A stretch of DNA of 27,685 nucleotides from a virus. Positions within the stretch are counted from its first letter, which is position 1. Every line of letters starts with the position of its first letter. Both the position numbers and the translations under genes were made by a program. This document shows, in pieces, positions 19,749 through 26,761 of this stretch. The notes under the pieces were generated by a model, which searched no databases, was not told the origin of the DNA, and worked only from the letters and a program-made list of their open reading frames with translations. Location: IMG/VR virus record IMGVR_UViG_3300031576_000244, positions 1-27,685 of that record. The stretch is one strand, 5' to 3'.

Positions 19749-21870
19749 CGGACCTCCGGCGCAACACGAGGAAGCCGCGCGTCTCGTAGACGGATGCCGC
19801 GATTGGCGCTGCGGCGTGATACGTCGCCCGGTCATAGGCGCCGACGGCGCAGATACCGAGGTCGATGACGCGCGGCGAGCCGCGGTGCTCCTTGACCGGC
19901 CGCGGGCCAAGGCGATCGATCTTGATCGTCATGTTCGAGATGTGACGGACGAGGCGCGGGTCGCCGTCGTGCGTGATCCGACCGCCCAGCAACGCGTCCT
20001 GGAACTTGGCCCAGGCGGGCACCATGCGCGCCGGCGATGATGTCGGGTATTCGATGATCGGCAGCCCCTCGGCGCCCAGCTCCTCGATCTGCTGGGCCCA
20101 GCGAAAGGGGTCCATCGCAATCTCGACGACATCGTAGGTCTTCGGCAACTCGCGGATCATGGCCATGACCTCGGCCAGCGGCACCCGCCAGGCCGGGTTG
20201 TCGAGCGGTCGTTCCCAGCAGCCCAGCACGCCGAGATGACCGTCGAGCGTGGCACCGAGGAGCGCCGTGCAGTCGTGATTGAACGAGCCGTCAAAGAAGA
20301 CGACGATCTTCTCGCCCGGTTGCAGCTGCCGCGGGCGCGCCTGCTTCTCGAACAGGCCCGCCGGCACGGCCGCCAGCGTCGAGGCCACCCACTGGTTGCG
20401 GCGCTTGATCCGGAACTCCGACTCGGCCATGCCGCCGGTCAACGCCCGGCGGGCCTGAACGCGCAGCTCGGCGGCATCGAGGATATCGCCATAGCCGGGG
20501 TTCGCCTGACGATGGCCGCGTTCGTCGTCGAGCGCCAGGTCCTCGGCCTCCCAGCAAGCGAAGAAGAACGTCGGGTCGTCGATCTCACCGGCGGCCACGC
20601 GGCGGCCGTACTGGTAGAGCGTGTAGCAGATCGAGTCCTGGCCAGTCGTATCCGTCCGCACGCCGGCCGTCGTGACGATGAGCATGAGCGGATCGACGCG
20701 GGTGCCCATGGCGAGGGCCATCACGTCGTACAGCTCGCGCGTCGGCCAGGCATGCAACTCGTCGGCGATGACGAGCGTCGGGCTGAGGCCTTCCTTCGTG
20801 TACGCCTCGGCCGACAGCGCACGGTAGATGCCGCCAGTCTTCGGGTCCTCGATCGTGTGCGACGTCCGAAAGACCTTGAAGCGCTCCGAGAGATCGGTCA
20901 GCTCGACCGTCCGCACGGCCGCGCCGAAGACGATCCGTGCCTGGTCCCGATCGGCCGCGCAGGAGTTATGGCTGAAGAGGCCCTCGACGAACAGGGTCCC
21001 GGTGGATGTTCCGAGTGCGACGACCTCACGCTCACCTATAGGCTCGACCGTCGCGATGGTGGCCTCAGAGACGCCGTCAAAGAGGCCCGCCAGGTATCCG
21101 CCTCCACGCGACTCGTCGGTAACCCAGGGTGTCCCAAGATCACGGATCCTCGATCCTGGTCGCAGCGAGCGTGTTTCGACCCATTCGGAGATCCCGCCTG
21201 ATCGCCCTCGATGCGCAACCCATCGGTGGGTGGCGGATGCGACGACCTCTCGGCCATCAGTAAATACCAGCCGAAATGCCTGCTGGAAGATCCGGGCAGT
21301 CGACTCGACCGTTGCATACCGCAACTTCCGATAGCCACCGGCCGCATGTTCATCGAACGCCAATAGCTCGTCGCCAACGGACAAGTCACCGATCGGCCGC
21401 CAGACGAGGTCCGCGCAGAGCGCCCTTGCGTTCGGATCGAGACAGTAGACCTCGGCGCCCTCGCCGAATGTCAGCGCATTTAGTGCGATCGGCGCGACCG
21501 CGCTAGTCTTACCGTTCTTGCGGCCCATCGACCAGTAAGCCGTCCGGTGCAATCGGCGGTCGGTCTGAGGATCGCGGGCGAACGTCCGGCGGTACAGTTG
21601 CTGCTGCCAGCCGCGCAGGTTCAGCAGTTGGCCGGTCAGCCCGGCGATGCTGTCCTTCGTGATGACGCCGTAGGCGGCCACGAAATCGAGATAATCCTGG
21701 CCGTCACCGGCGGCGATGGCGGCCGGCGCAACCGGCGTCAGCCAGCGCGGCGGCCAGCCTTGCGCTCGGCGCGGCGATCCATGATCTCCTCGAGCTTCGA
21801 GCGCGTCTTGACCTCGGCCACGCCGAGCCGGCTTCGATCGGCCGGTGTCAGGCCGAGCAGTGACAGACAC
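19717..21870 (-). CDS. Terminase large subunit (TerL) interrupted by a mini-intein (717 aa precursor)
   Basis: TerL is the ATP-driven packaging motor and DNA-cutting enzyme. The Walker A motif is GRKNGKTSA (about 116-124), the Walker B and catalytic Glu are LVIADE followed by LHAWPTRELYDVMALAMGTR; the nuclease part starts near VVFFDGSFNHDCTALLGATL, with ITTAGVRTDTTGQDS between. The precursor carries an intein of 160 residues (143-302), so the spliced product has about 557 residues, normal for the family. Start is uncertain: GTG 21870 includes the family-like PPRWLTPV stretch but overlaps TerS by 133 bases; CTG 21741 overlaps the TerS stop as CTGA; GTG 21681 seems too short. The protein ends 32 bases inside the small membrane gene. 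Confidence 0.93.
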   Translation of the reverse strand: MSVTARPDTGRSKPARRGRGQDALEARGDHGSPRRAQGWPPRWLTPVAPAAIAAGDGQDYLDFVAAYGVITKDSIAGLTGQLLNLRGWQQQLYRRTFARDPQTDRRLHRTAYWSMGRKNGKTSAVAPIALNALTFGEGAEVYCLDPNARALCADLVWRPIGDLSVGDELLAFDEHAAGGYRKLRYATVESTARIFQQAFRLVFTDGREVVASATHRWVAHRGRSGGISEWVETRSLRPGSRIRDLGTPWVTDESRGGGYLAGLFDGVSEATIATVEPIGEREVVALGTSTGTLFVEGLFSHNSCAADRDQARIVFGAAVRTVELTDLSERFKVFRTSHTIEDPKTGGIYRALSAEAYTKEGLSPTLVIADELHAWPTRELYDVMALAMGTRVDPLMLIVTTAGVRTDTTGQDSICYTLYQYGRRVAAGEIDDPTFFFACWEAEDLALDDERGHRQANPGYGDILDAAELRVQARRALTGGMAESEFRIKRRNQWVASTLAAVPAGLFEKQARPRQLQPGEKIVVFFDGSFNHDCTALLGATLDGHLGVLGCWERPLDNPAWRVPLAEVMAMIRELPKTYDVVEIAMDPFRWAQQIEELGAEGLPIIEYPTSSPARMVPAWAKFQDALLGGRITHDGDPRLVRHISNMTIKIDRLGPRPVKEHRGSPRVIDLGICAVGAYDRATYHAAAPIAASVYETRGFLVLRRRSDDEAASGAPA
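20965..21444 (-). mobile_element. Mini-intein in TerL, with a residual LAGLIDADG motif
   Basis: The insert begins at Cys (TerL residue 143, CLDPNARALCADLVWRPIGD) and ends in VEGLFSHN followed by Ser (residues 302/303). Block A (SVGDELLAFDE), block B (SATHRWVAH), block F-like VEPIGEREVVALGTSTGT and block G are present, with the penultimate His, terminal Asn and +1 Ser, so splicing residues look complete. The flanking host sequence EVY/SCAADRDQARIVF reads through normally after splicing. Between blocks B and F only a short region remains, holding GGGYLAGLFDG: the first motif of a LAGLIDADG homing nuclease directly joined to block F. The endonuclease was therefore deleted, leaving a splicing-only element of 160 residues. 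Confidence 0.9.
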
Positions 21871-22220
21871 CCGATCAGCTCCTTCGTCAGGTCACGGTAG
21901 GCACGGAACGCCGGCTCGCTGAACTCGACGTCGAGCGCGGCCCGCAACCGTTCTGCGTCATCCCAGAGTCGCTGGGCGAGGCGCACGATCGGCATATCGG
22001 TCGGCCCGATCCAGACCGCAGCGCCGGATGTCACCAGAGCCTCGATCAGTGGCCCGTCCGGCGACAATGTGACGGCTGGCAGGAGCACCAGCGCGCGGCG
22101 CGCACCCGGATCACGATCACGACGATACGTCCCGCGGCGCTTCTTCTCTTCGATCGGCAACGGCGGCGGACCAGACAAGCGTTCTCCCAACTTGACAGCG
22201 AGTGCGCGTGACTTCGGCAA
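21738..22220 (-). CDS. Terminase small subunit, P27-like (160 aa)
   Basis: The TerS recognises phage DNA and regulates TerL. The frame begins with TTG at 22220 (MPKSRALAVKLGERLSGPPP); no ATG start is available and no clear ribosome site is visible. The central and C-terminal parts LTPADRSRLGVAEVKTRSKL with RAYRDLTKELIGCLSLLGLT are the pattern of P27-type small terminases, ending with a basic tail ERKAGRRAG. It sits directly before TerL with the usual overlap. An upstream HNH nuclease gene ends 19 bases before its start. Confidence 0.85.
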   Translation of the reverse strand: MPKSRALAVKLGERLSGPPPLPIEEKKRRGTYRRDRDPGARRALVLLPAVTLSPDGPLIEALVTSGAAVWIGPTDMPIVRLAQRLWDDAERLRAALDVEFSEPAFRAYRDLTKELIGCLSLLGLTPADRSRLGVAEVKTRSKLEEIMDRRAERKAGRRAG

Positions 22221-22239
22221 AGGTCAGGGGACCGCTCGA

Positions 22240-22530
22240 TTACCAGCGATTTAGACCCCCCTCCCACCGCCGACTACTGTTGCACGCGCGACACATGACG
22301 GCGTCGTTCGCGTGATCGGTCGTGAGATCGGTGGTCGCACCGCATACCACGCACCACGGCTGTTCGGCGATACGCCGTCTGGAGTACCGCTGCCAGCGCG
22401 AGCCGTATCCACGTTCGGCGGTACCGGGACGGCGCGCCCGGTCGAGAGCGCGGTCATGCTCGGGACAACGGGTCCGCGTCGTGAGGCGGCCACACACCAC
22501 ACCGGGGAGCCCGAGGCATGGACGCTTCAT
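22240..22530 (-). CDS. Short HNH endonuclease at the packaging region (96 aa)
   Basis: The ATG at 22530 (MKRPCLGLPGVVCGRLTTRT) is chosen over the TTG two codons upstream. The N-terminal part has CxxC-like CLGLPGVVCG and TRCPEHD, followed by GSRWQRYSRRRIAEQPWCVV, CGATTDLTTDHANDAVMCRA and CNSSRRWEGG. The C..C, DH and C..CN residues form an HNH/zinc core, but the loop between DH and the second Cys pair is shorter than in typical members. HNH genes next to TerS are common in siphoviruses, where they assist TerL in cutting; loss of loop residues here might affect activity. About 90 bases (22531-22624) upstream hold no gene. Confidence 0.85.
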   Translation of the reverse strand: MKRPCLGLPGVVCGRLTTRTRCPEHDRALDRARRPGTAERGYGSRWQRYSRRRIAEQPWCVVCGATTDLTTDHANDAVMCRACNSSRRWEGGLNRW

Positions 22531-22624
22531 GGGCAAGCTACCGCTAGATGACGGTCAGCGACGACGCGGCAGCCTGACCATCGCCGCGGCCTCTTGGAGG
22601 CGCTACAAGTTGTCGAGCGGCACT

Positions 22625-23263
22625 CTACGCCACGCTCACCTCGCCTGCAAGCACAGCATTGCGCTGGCTCTCGGATTGGCCGATCCAGGAGGGCTCGGGT
22701 CGCCATTGATGAGGCGCCGGCCCGGCGAGATAGCAGGACTGGAGACGTTCCAGAGACTGCTCTGCGTACGACCGCCAGACATACGGCAGAGCAGGAAACC
22801 AGCGCGCTGCGACGGAGCCCCAGTCGCCCTCGGCATAGGCGACCTGAGCAAGGAAGCGCGCCTGAAAGGCGGCGTCACCGTCACGATGACTGGCAAGCCG
22901 CTCGAGCGCCGCGCGCATCGGTCGGCTGAAGTAGCGACTCCCGTCGGCGGGATCCGTCATCCATTGCGCAGCGGGCTCCTCGAGAAGCTGGCGGAACGGC
23001 TCGTCGACGCGCGGTGAGCCGAGGATGGAGCCACCGACAAGATCGGGCGTAATCCCCGCGTCCGAGGGTCGACCCGGCTTCGGTGGGACGCCGACCCACT
23101 TGCCTGCAGCATGGAGGCGCTCCGGCGTCTCGGCAGCGAAGCCCCCGAGGAACCAGCGCAGCAGACCCGCGAAACCGCGAGGCCCGTCCGCAGCTCGGCT
23201 TCGCAGGTGCTCGTCGAGATACGGCTGCTCGCGGCAGCGCCGCTGCTGCGTCTGGCGGCTCAT
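22625..23263 (-). CDS. Unknown phage protein (212 aa)
   Basis: ATG 23263 overlaps the stop of the 90-residue gene in ATGA fashion. The sequence MSRQTQQRRCREQPYLDEHL, then WFLGGFAAETPERLHAAGKW, VGVPPKPGRPSDAGITPDLV and ALERLASHRDGDAAFQARFL is mainly helical, rich in Arg, Ala, Pro and Trp, and has no membrane span or known catalytic motif. A segment PAAQWMTDPADGSRYFSRPM repeats the theme of helical boundaries. It follows lysis genes and precedes the packaging genes. The function is not recognised. Confidence 0.65.
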   Translation of the reverse strand: MSRQTQQRRCREQPYLDEHLRSRAADGPRGFAGLLRWFLGGFAAETPERLHAAGKWVGVPPKPGRPSDAGITPDLVGGSILGSPRVDEPFRQLLEEPAAQWMTDPADGSRYFSRPMRAALERLASHRDGDAAFQARFLAQVAYAEGDWGSVAARWFPALPYVWRSYAEQSLERLQSCYLAGPAPHQWRPEPSWIGQSESQRNAVLAGEVSVA

Positions 23264-23532
23264 GCCGGCGGCACCAGCCGTAGAGAGCCGCCCGGCAAGG
23301 CGATCCGCCCGGCAGCTTCTCCGGCTCGCTCGGAGCGGAAGGCCGGGATGACGTTGACGAGCAGCCAGCCCGCGAGCTCGACGAGCTCGGCCTCGGACGC
23401 ATCGGTCGGGACGACGAGGACGGCCGAACGGCCAGTCGAGGAGATCGTGACCTGGATCTGCCGCATGACCACCGACCGCGCCGCAGCGATCGCGCTATCG
23501 ATGGCATCTGGCTCGCGGCCGTTATCGGTCAC
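23260..23532 (-). CDS. Small phage protein, alpha/beta (90 aa)
   Basis: GTG 23532 starts the frame (MTDNGREPDAIDSAIAAARS). The core VMRQIQVTISSTGRSAVLVV, PTDASEAELVELAGWLLVNV is an alpha/beta unit: a beta-beta hairpin followed by a helix, similar to small proteins with 'SGRxAxLxVPxDxSxAExxExxGWLL'. The length is minimal for a folded domain. It overlaps the next gene by ATGA. No known function. Confidence 0.7.
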   Translation of the reverse strand: MTDNGREPDAIDSAIAAARSVVMRQIQVTISSTGRSAVLVVPTDASEAELVELAGWLLVNVIPAFRSERAGEAAGRIALPGGSLRLVPPA

Positions 23533-23568
23533 GGCGCGACCACAAAGTCATCGCGGGCGAGCCCATCT

Positions 23569-23889
23569 CTACTCCTCGATCGGCGCGCTGGTCAGGACCG
23601 CGCCCGCCGCGCGGTGATCCAGCGTCGCGTTGATGCCGATGGCCGAGGTGGCGCACGACAGCCACGACAGGAAGGCGATGAACGCGCCGTCGGGAGTGTG
23701 CTCACCGACCGTCACGAAGGCGACGACGTACAACACGCCGGTGAGAGTGAAGGCGAGCGACGCGCCGCTGATCCGGGCGTCGATGACCGGGAAGGCGCGC
23801 TTGACCAGCTCGACCAGCTGGCGGGTGACCGCAGCGGCGGTGACGGCACCGCCCGCGGTCAGGACGACGGTGAGTGTCAGGTTGTCCAC
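23569..23889 (-). CDS. Holin-like membrane protein (106 aa)
   Basis: GTG 23889 follows the strong ribosome site GAGGAGGGAACCC. The sequence MDNLTLTVVLTAGGAVTAAA is an N-terminal hydrophobic span, followed by TRQLVELVKRAFPVIDARIS, ASLAFTLTGVLYVVAFVTVG and GAFIAFLSWLSCATSAIGIN, giving three hydrophobic segments and short charged loops. This is the size and topology of class I-like holins and of phage membrane proteins next to lysins. It follows the lysin gene, as usual for a lysis cassette. Holin function is inferred from topology and position. Confidence 0.75.
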   Translation of the reverse strand: MDNLTLTVVLTAGGAVTAAAVTRQLVELVKRAFPVIDARISGASLAFTLTGVLYVVAFVTVGEHTPDGAFIAFLSWLSCATSAIGINATLDHRAAGAVLTSAPIEE

Positions 23890-23907
23890 GGGTTCCCTCC
23901 TCTTTGT

Positions 23908-24579
23908 TTACGCCGGCGGTCGGGTCGGCACATAGCAGAACGACGTCCGCGGGATGTACTGGTAGCTCGTCGCGACCGCCGCGAACTGCGCCACGCTCAT
24001 CACGTCGTAGGCCGGTTTCTCGGGTCGAGCTGTCGAGCCGTGATTGGGCTCCCAGGCGTACACGAGCGTCCCCGCCGCGCCGAGCAGCAGGCCGGCGTGA
24101 CCGCCGCTGAAGCCCGAGAGCTGCGTCCGACCCGCCTTGCCCGAGGGCGTCGCGTAGCCGTTGGGCTTGCCGTCCGCGGTGACGCCCCGGTAGACGTAGC
24201 CGCGCCACTCAGGCCACCACGGGTACAGGTGCGAGACGAACACCGGCCCGAGCCTGGCTGCGGCGAGCATCTGTGCAGGCGTCCAGCCGGTCCGCATGAC
24301 GTACGGCAGGCCCGCCGCCCGGAAGAACGCGACCAGCTCCGTCGAGGTCATGCCACGTCTCGGACTCGTGACACTCATGTTCGGATAGCCGATCTTGCGG
24401 CTGATCTCGTCGTGCGTCCACCAGCGGCCGGTGTACAGCTCGGCCACGAACTGAGCGCAGGTGTGCGTGCAGCCGGTCGCGCCGTTGGCGGTGTAGGCAT
24501 CGCTGGCTTGGCCGAACTGCTGATACGGTCGGGCGGTGCGCGCCGCCAGGAGCCTCGCGAGGAGCGGTGAGATCGCCAT
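23908..24579 (-). CDS. Cysteine-peptidase-like lysin (endolysin candidate, 223 aa)
   Basis: The protein starts MAISPLLARLLAARTARPYQ. GCTHTCAQFVAELYTGRWW gives candidate nucleophiles C37 and C41, GGHAGLLLG gives H161, and AWEPNHGS (about 175-182) the third polar residue, the order expected for papain-like C39-type peptidases. Between them lies a helical part GMTSTELVAFFRAAGLPYVM. It is followed by the holin-like gene. The family resemblance makes it a candidate peptidoglycan-crosslink hydrolase; no cell-wall-binding repeat is seen. The first 7 codons lie inside the 28-bp direct repeat, so the gene start was duplicated by the adjacent insertion but remains intact. Confidence 0.75.
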   Translation of the reverse strand: MAISPLLARLLAARTARPYQQFGQASDAYTANGATGCTHTCAQFVAELYTGRWWTHDEISRKIGYPNMSVTSPRRGMTSTELVAFFRAAGLPYVMRTGWTPAQMLAAARLGPVFVSHLYPWWPEWRGYVYRGVTADGKPNGYATPSGKAGRTQLSGFSGGHAGLLLGAAGTLVYAWEPNHGSTARPEKPAYDVMSVAQFAAVATSYQYIPRTSFCYVPTRPPA

Positions 24580-24585
24580 TTACGA
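24558..24585. repeat. 28-bp direct repeat, copy 1 (lysin start)
   Basis: The sequence CGAGGAGCGGTGAGATCGCC plus eight further bases is identical at 25137-25164. On the minus strand this copy contains TAAATG and the first seven codons of the lysin. It is the downstream border of the zinc-ribbon insertion in transcription direction. Confidence 0.95.
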
Positions 24586-24590
24586 CATCC

Positions 24591-25118
24591 TCAGTCCGAC
24601 CACAAGCCGTCGGCACGCTTGACGTGGGGCTGCCAACGTGGCTGCGCTCGGCCGAGACCAACTGAGCCAACGACCTTGTGATACGCCGAGCGAACCGTTG
24701 TCCTCACTCGTTCATCGCGCTCCTCGGTCTGCTTGCGGCGATACTCGCGTCCGACAGCATCAGGCTCAAGATCGGCGCGGCCGACGTGAAGACGCGACGA
24801 ACCTAGTCCGGCGAGGCGCGCCAGCTTCGCCCCATAATGGCGATTGTGACAGGTCAGACAACGATGCGAACGTCTGGCCTTCGGACCGCCGCACTCACTA
24901 CAGATCGTGCCGCCGTGACGTCGGCTCGTCACGCACCACCGACAGACGGCAGCCTTGCGTGACTTCGGCCCATCGCAGGCCGGGCAGCGCGTCTCACGTC
25001 TTGCGAGCGCTCGCCCGTGAGCCGCCCGGGCCAGCAACGGGAGGACTGCTCGCACATCGCCGGCAAGCTGGCGCGAGCCCTCGTCGCGCACTCTGATGAT
25101 CGTCTGTCTAGCGGTCAT
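24591..25118 (-). CDS. Mobile-looking zinc-ribbon protein inserted at the lysin start (175 aa)
   Basis: The likely start is ATG 25118 (MTARQTIIRVRDEGSRQLAG); ATG 25130 is possible, and the frame upstream is shadow. The centre contains CPACDGPKSRKAAVCRWCVT, then ICSECGGPKARRSHRCLTCH, giving four CxxC pairs: two zinc ribbons in tandem. The C-terminal half (REYRRKQTEERDERVRTTVR) is helical and basic. No nuclease core is seen, although such zinc domains often accompany phage homing nucleases. The gene is the only content between two perfect 28-bp direct repeats, 579 bp apart. A peptide from the duplicated lysin start would end at TAG 25110-25108, overlapping this start, so translation may be coupled. 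Confidence 0.65.
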   Translation of the reverse strand: MTARQTIIRVRDEGSRQLAGDVRAVLPLLARAAHGRALARRETRCPACDGPKSRKAAVCRWCVTSRRHGGTICSECGGPKARRSHRCLTCHNRHYGAKLARLAGLGSSRLHVGRADLEPDAVGREYRRKQTEERDERVRTTVRSAYHKVVGSVGLGRAQPRWQPHVKRADGLWSD

Positions 25119-25136
25119 CGCCAACGCCATCGCGGC

Positions 25137-25164
25137 CGAGGAGCGGTGAGATCGCCATTTACGA
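25137..25164. repeat. 28-bp direct repeat, copy 2 (abortive lysin start)
   Basis: Perfect copy of 24558-24585. On the minus strand it contains the stop of the coiled-coil/membrane gene (TAA 25161-25159) directly followed by ATG 25158, the original junction with the lysin. From this ATG the frame now reads MAISPLLGRDGVGDDR and stops at 25110-25108. Confidence 0.95.
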
Positions 25165-25434
25165 GGGCAGTCCGAGCAGGCCGCGCAGCACGGGAGCCAG
25201 CAGCGTCGAAAGAAAGATCGCGACACCGATGGCGCCGGCGACCCACGCTAGCCGCAGCTCGATCCCGGCGATGCGCTTCTGCTGGTCTCCAACGATGACC
25301 GTCAGCTTCTCGACCGCCGCGTCAATCGAGGCGTGCACTCCGGATGCGACCTCGAGCTCGCGGCCGATCTGCTTGCCGAGGTTCTCGAACAAGACCTCGA
25401 GACGGGTCACGCGGTCGCCCAGCGTCTCAGACAT
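25159..25434 (-). CDS. Coiled-coil protein with C-terminal membrane anchor (91 aa)
   Basis: The protein MSETLGDRVTRLEVLFENLG has a long heptad-patterned helix (KQIGRELEVASGVHASIDAA, VEKLTVIVGDQQKRIAGIEL) followed by one hydrophobic span WVAGAIGVAIFLSTLLAPVL and GLLGLPS. This is the layout of XhlA-like haemolysin/holin-accessory proteins and of phage spanin-like factors. It lies directly upstream of the lysin in the original arrangement (TAA-ATG). No ribosome site is evident in front of the ATG, and 25435-25499 upstream holds no gene. Lysis-accessory function is inferred. Confidence 0.75.
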   Translation of the reverse strand: MSETLGDRVTRLEVLFENLGKQIGRELEVASGVHASIDAAVEKLTVIVGDQQKRIAGIELRLAWVAGAIGVAIFLSTLLAPVLRGLLGLPS

Positions 25435-25499
25435 CGCGAGGCGGGATGCATCGGCCGTTCACGTCGGGCGCCATCCTAACCCAAACGGTCAAGAGATTG

Positions 25500-26384
25500 C
25501 TAGCCGCGCGTCCGCAGGAGTTGCTGAGGCGTGAGCAGGTCCTCGACCGTAGGCAGCGTCTCGGGCTCGCGCTTCACGGGTGGGGCAAGCGTCGCACCGA
25601 ACAGCGTCGCCGGCTCTTGCGCTAAAGGATGCGTTCGGTCGAGTAGATCCTGTACCGGCACCAGCTCAATATCGAGGCCCATCTTGGCGCGTGCCCGAGC
25701 GACTTCTTCGTGGGCTCCGCGGCCGAAGCTGAACGCGATCACGTAGCCCTTCTGCTTCTCGTTCCGCTCGATGGCCGTCTCGACGCCGCTGGTGCTGATC
25801 CGCGACCGGTCGGGGTCGCCCTGTACGATGCGGACTTCCTCGGCTAGCACGACGGGCGGGCTGAACTTGCGATCCTCGGCCGGATCGGTCCCGTAGAACT
25901 TGACCAGCATCGCGTAGTCAACGTCGATGCCGAACGCCGACTCGACGGCCGGGAGGTACGGCCCGTGTCCGTCCGTGGTGAGTTGGACCCGGTAGCGGAG
26001 TCGGCCGGCAAGGTCATTCAGGAACCGGATCGCGCAGTCTGCGTCACGCTGGCCGACCAGCCATGTCGAAACGAGCTTCGTGTCGGGATCGTGGGCGACC
26101 CACGTCCAGATGTCGCCCCACCCCGGTTCGCCCCGATGTTCTTCGGGGACGTTGCGGTTCTTCGCCCGGACGAACGCCCAAATCTCGTCGCATTCGATCC
26201 GGGTGCTGGTCAGGTCCCGAAGGTGCTCGATCTGGTACGCCTCACACGCCGCGCCCAGCTCGACCAGCAGCTTCGTGACCGTGTTGATGGACCGGCCGGT
26301 CAGGCGCGTCGTGGACCGCAGCGAGTCGCCCTCAACGAGACAGCGGATGATCTGCGCCCGCTCCGCTCGACTCAATCTATTCAT
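25500..26384 (-). CDS. IS1-like transposase fused in frame to a DNA methyltransferase C-terminus (chimera)
   Basis: The start ATG 26384 (MNRLSRAERAQIIRCLVEGD) is the usual IS1-type N-terminus. The next part has an HTH (LRSTTRLTGRSINTVTKLLV) and catalytic Asp residues in RIECDEIWAF and QLTTDGHGPY, followed by DYAMLVKFYG. After VQGDPDRSRISTS the frame should continue with the third catalytic Glu region YVERQNLT; instead it reads GVETAIERNEKQKGYVIAFS, FGRGAHEEVARARAKMGLDI, ELVPVQDLLD, the pattern of the C-terminal domain of phage site-specific DNA methyltransferases. The junction is near 25787. The transposase therefore lacks its last catalytic motif and is probably inactive. No frameshift is needed to read through the joint. 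Confidence 0.75.
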   Translation of the reverse strand: MNRLSRAERAQIIRCLVEGDSLRSTTRLTGRSINTVTKLLVELGAACEAYQIEHLRDLTSTRIECDEIWAFVRAKNRNVPEEHRGEPGWGDIWTWVAHDPDTKLVSTWLVGQRDADCAIRFLNDLAGRLRYRVQLTTDGHGPYLPAVESAFGIDVDYAMLVKFYGTDPAEDRKFSPPVVLAEEVRIVQGDPDRSRISTSGVETAIERNEKQKGYVIAFSFGRGAHEEVARARAKMGLDIELVPVQDLLDRTHPLAQEPATLFGATLAPPVKREPETLPTVEDLLTPQQLLRTRG

Positions 26385-26406
26385 GCTGCAACTATGCTTG
26401 AGGAGT

Positions 26407-26425
26407 GTGACACCTAGTGTGTCAC
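26407..26425. repeat. Short inverted repeat, candidate IS end
   Basis: GTGACAC and GTGTCAC are 7-bp inverted copies separated by CTAGT. The element lies 23 bases upstream of the transposase start and near the junction with the P63C fragment, where one end of the IS should be. A -10-like CATAGT (N6 before ATG 26384) lies between it and the gene. The matching other end is missing, consistent with a truncated element. Confidence 0.5.
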
Positions 26426-26467
26426 GGTCCTCGAGAACGGGATTTGGGCCCACGATCCGATACGGAC

Positions 26468-26761
26468 TCACTCGCCCCAGTTGAATACGAGCTGCTGAAC
26501 GTCGCCGTACTTGCTGAACGCCTTGGCGAACATTCGGCGGAAGTCGTCCATCGTGTCGCAGTTGCGCATGAGAGCGAGATTCGCGTGGATTTGCGCCTGG
26601 ACCTTATCGCGCCCGAACCTTCGCAGCCATTGATGATGGTTCTGAAGGAAACGCGGGTTCGGGTTCCGCTTCCTCAGCTCACGGCCAACGTCCTCGTCAA
26701 TCGCGTCGTAGACGAACAGCATCACGTATTTGCCCCACCGCAGCGGGCGGTGCGAACTCAA
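26468..26761 (-). CDS. P63C-domain protein, probably N-terminally truncated (97 aa)
   Basis: The sequence WGKYVMLFVYDAIDEDVGRE, LRKRNPNPRFLQNHHQWLRR then FGRDKVQAQIHANLALMRNC and MDDFRRMFAKAFSKYG fits the P63C domain: 'k..NP......HHQWL....G...l...i....lmr......F...f'. This domain, of unknown function, usually forms the C-terminal part of a protein of more than 200 residues. Here a TAG lies four codons before the TTG start at 26761, so the remaining protein is cut away. The gene stop is next to the IS-like remnant, and the upstream neighbours look like unrelated small genes. It may be a decaying fragment. Confidence 0.7.
   Translation of the reverse strand: MSSHRPLRWGKYVMLFVYDAIDEDVGRELRKRNPNPRFLQNHHQWLRRFGRDKVQAQIHANLALMRNCDTMDDFRRMFAKAFSKYGDVQQLVFNWGE

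Noticed and set aside
18556-20040. Plus-strand open frame of 494 codons opposite portal and TerL
   Set aside because: Antisense to canonical head genes with Arg/Asp/His-rich composition; no ribosome site.
22322-23017. Plus-strand frame of 231 codons
   Set aside because: Overlaps the HNH gene and the 212-residue gene on the other strand and reads as Arg/Pro/Ser-rich shadow.
24591-25226. Longer start (25226) for the zinc-ribbon gene
   Set aside because: The first 32-36 residues overlap the membrane-protein gene and the direct repeat and look like shadow sequence; ATG 25118 or 25130 is more plausible.
25435-25499. TTGACC as a -35 element for the coiled-coil lysis gene
   Set aside because: No acceptable -10 box at 16-18 bases; no promoter could be supported.
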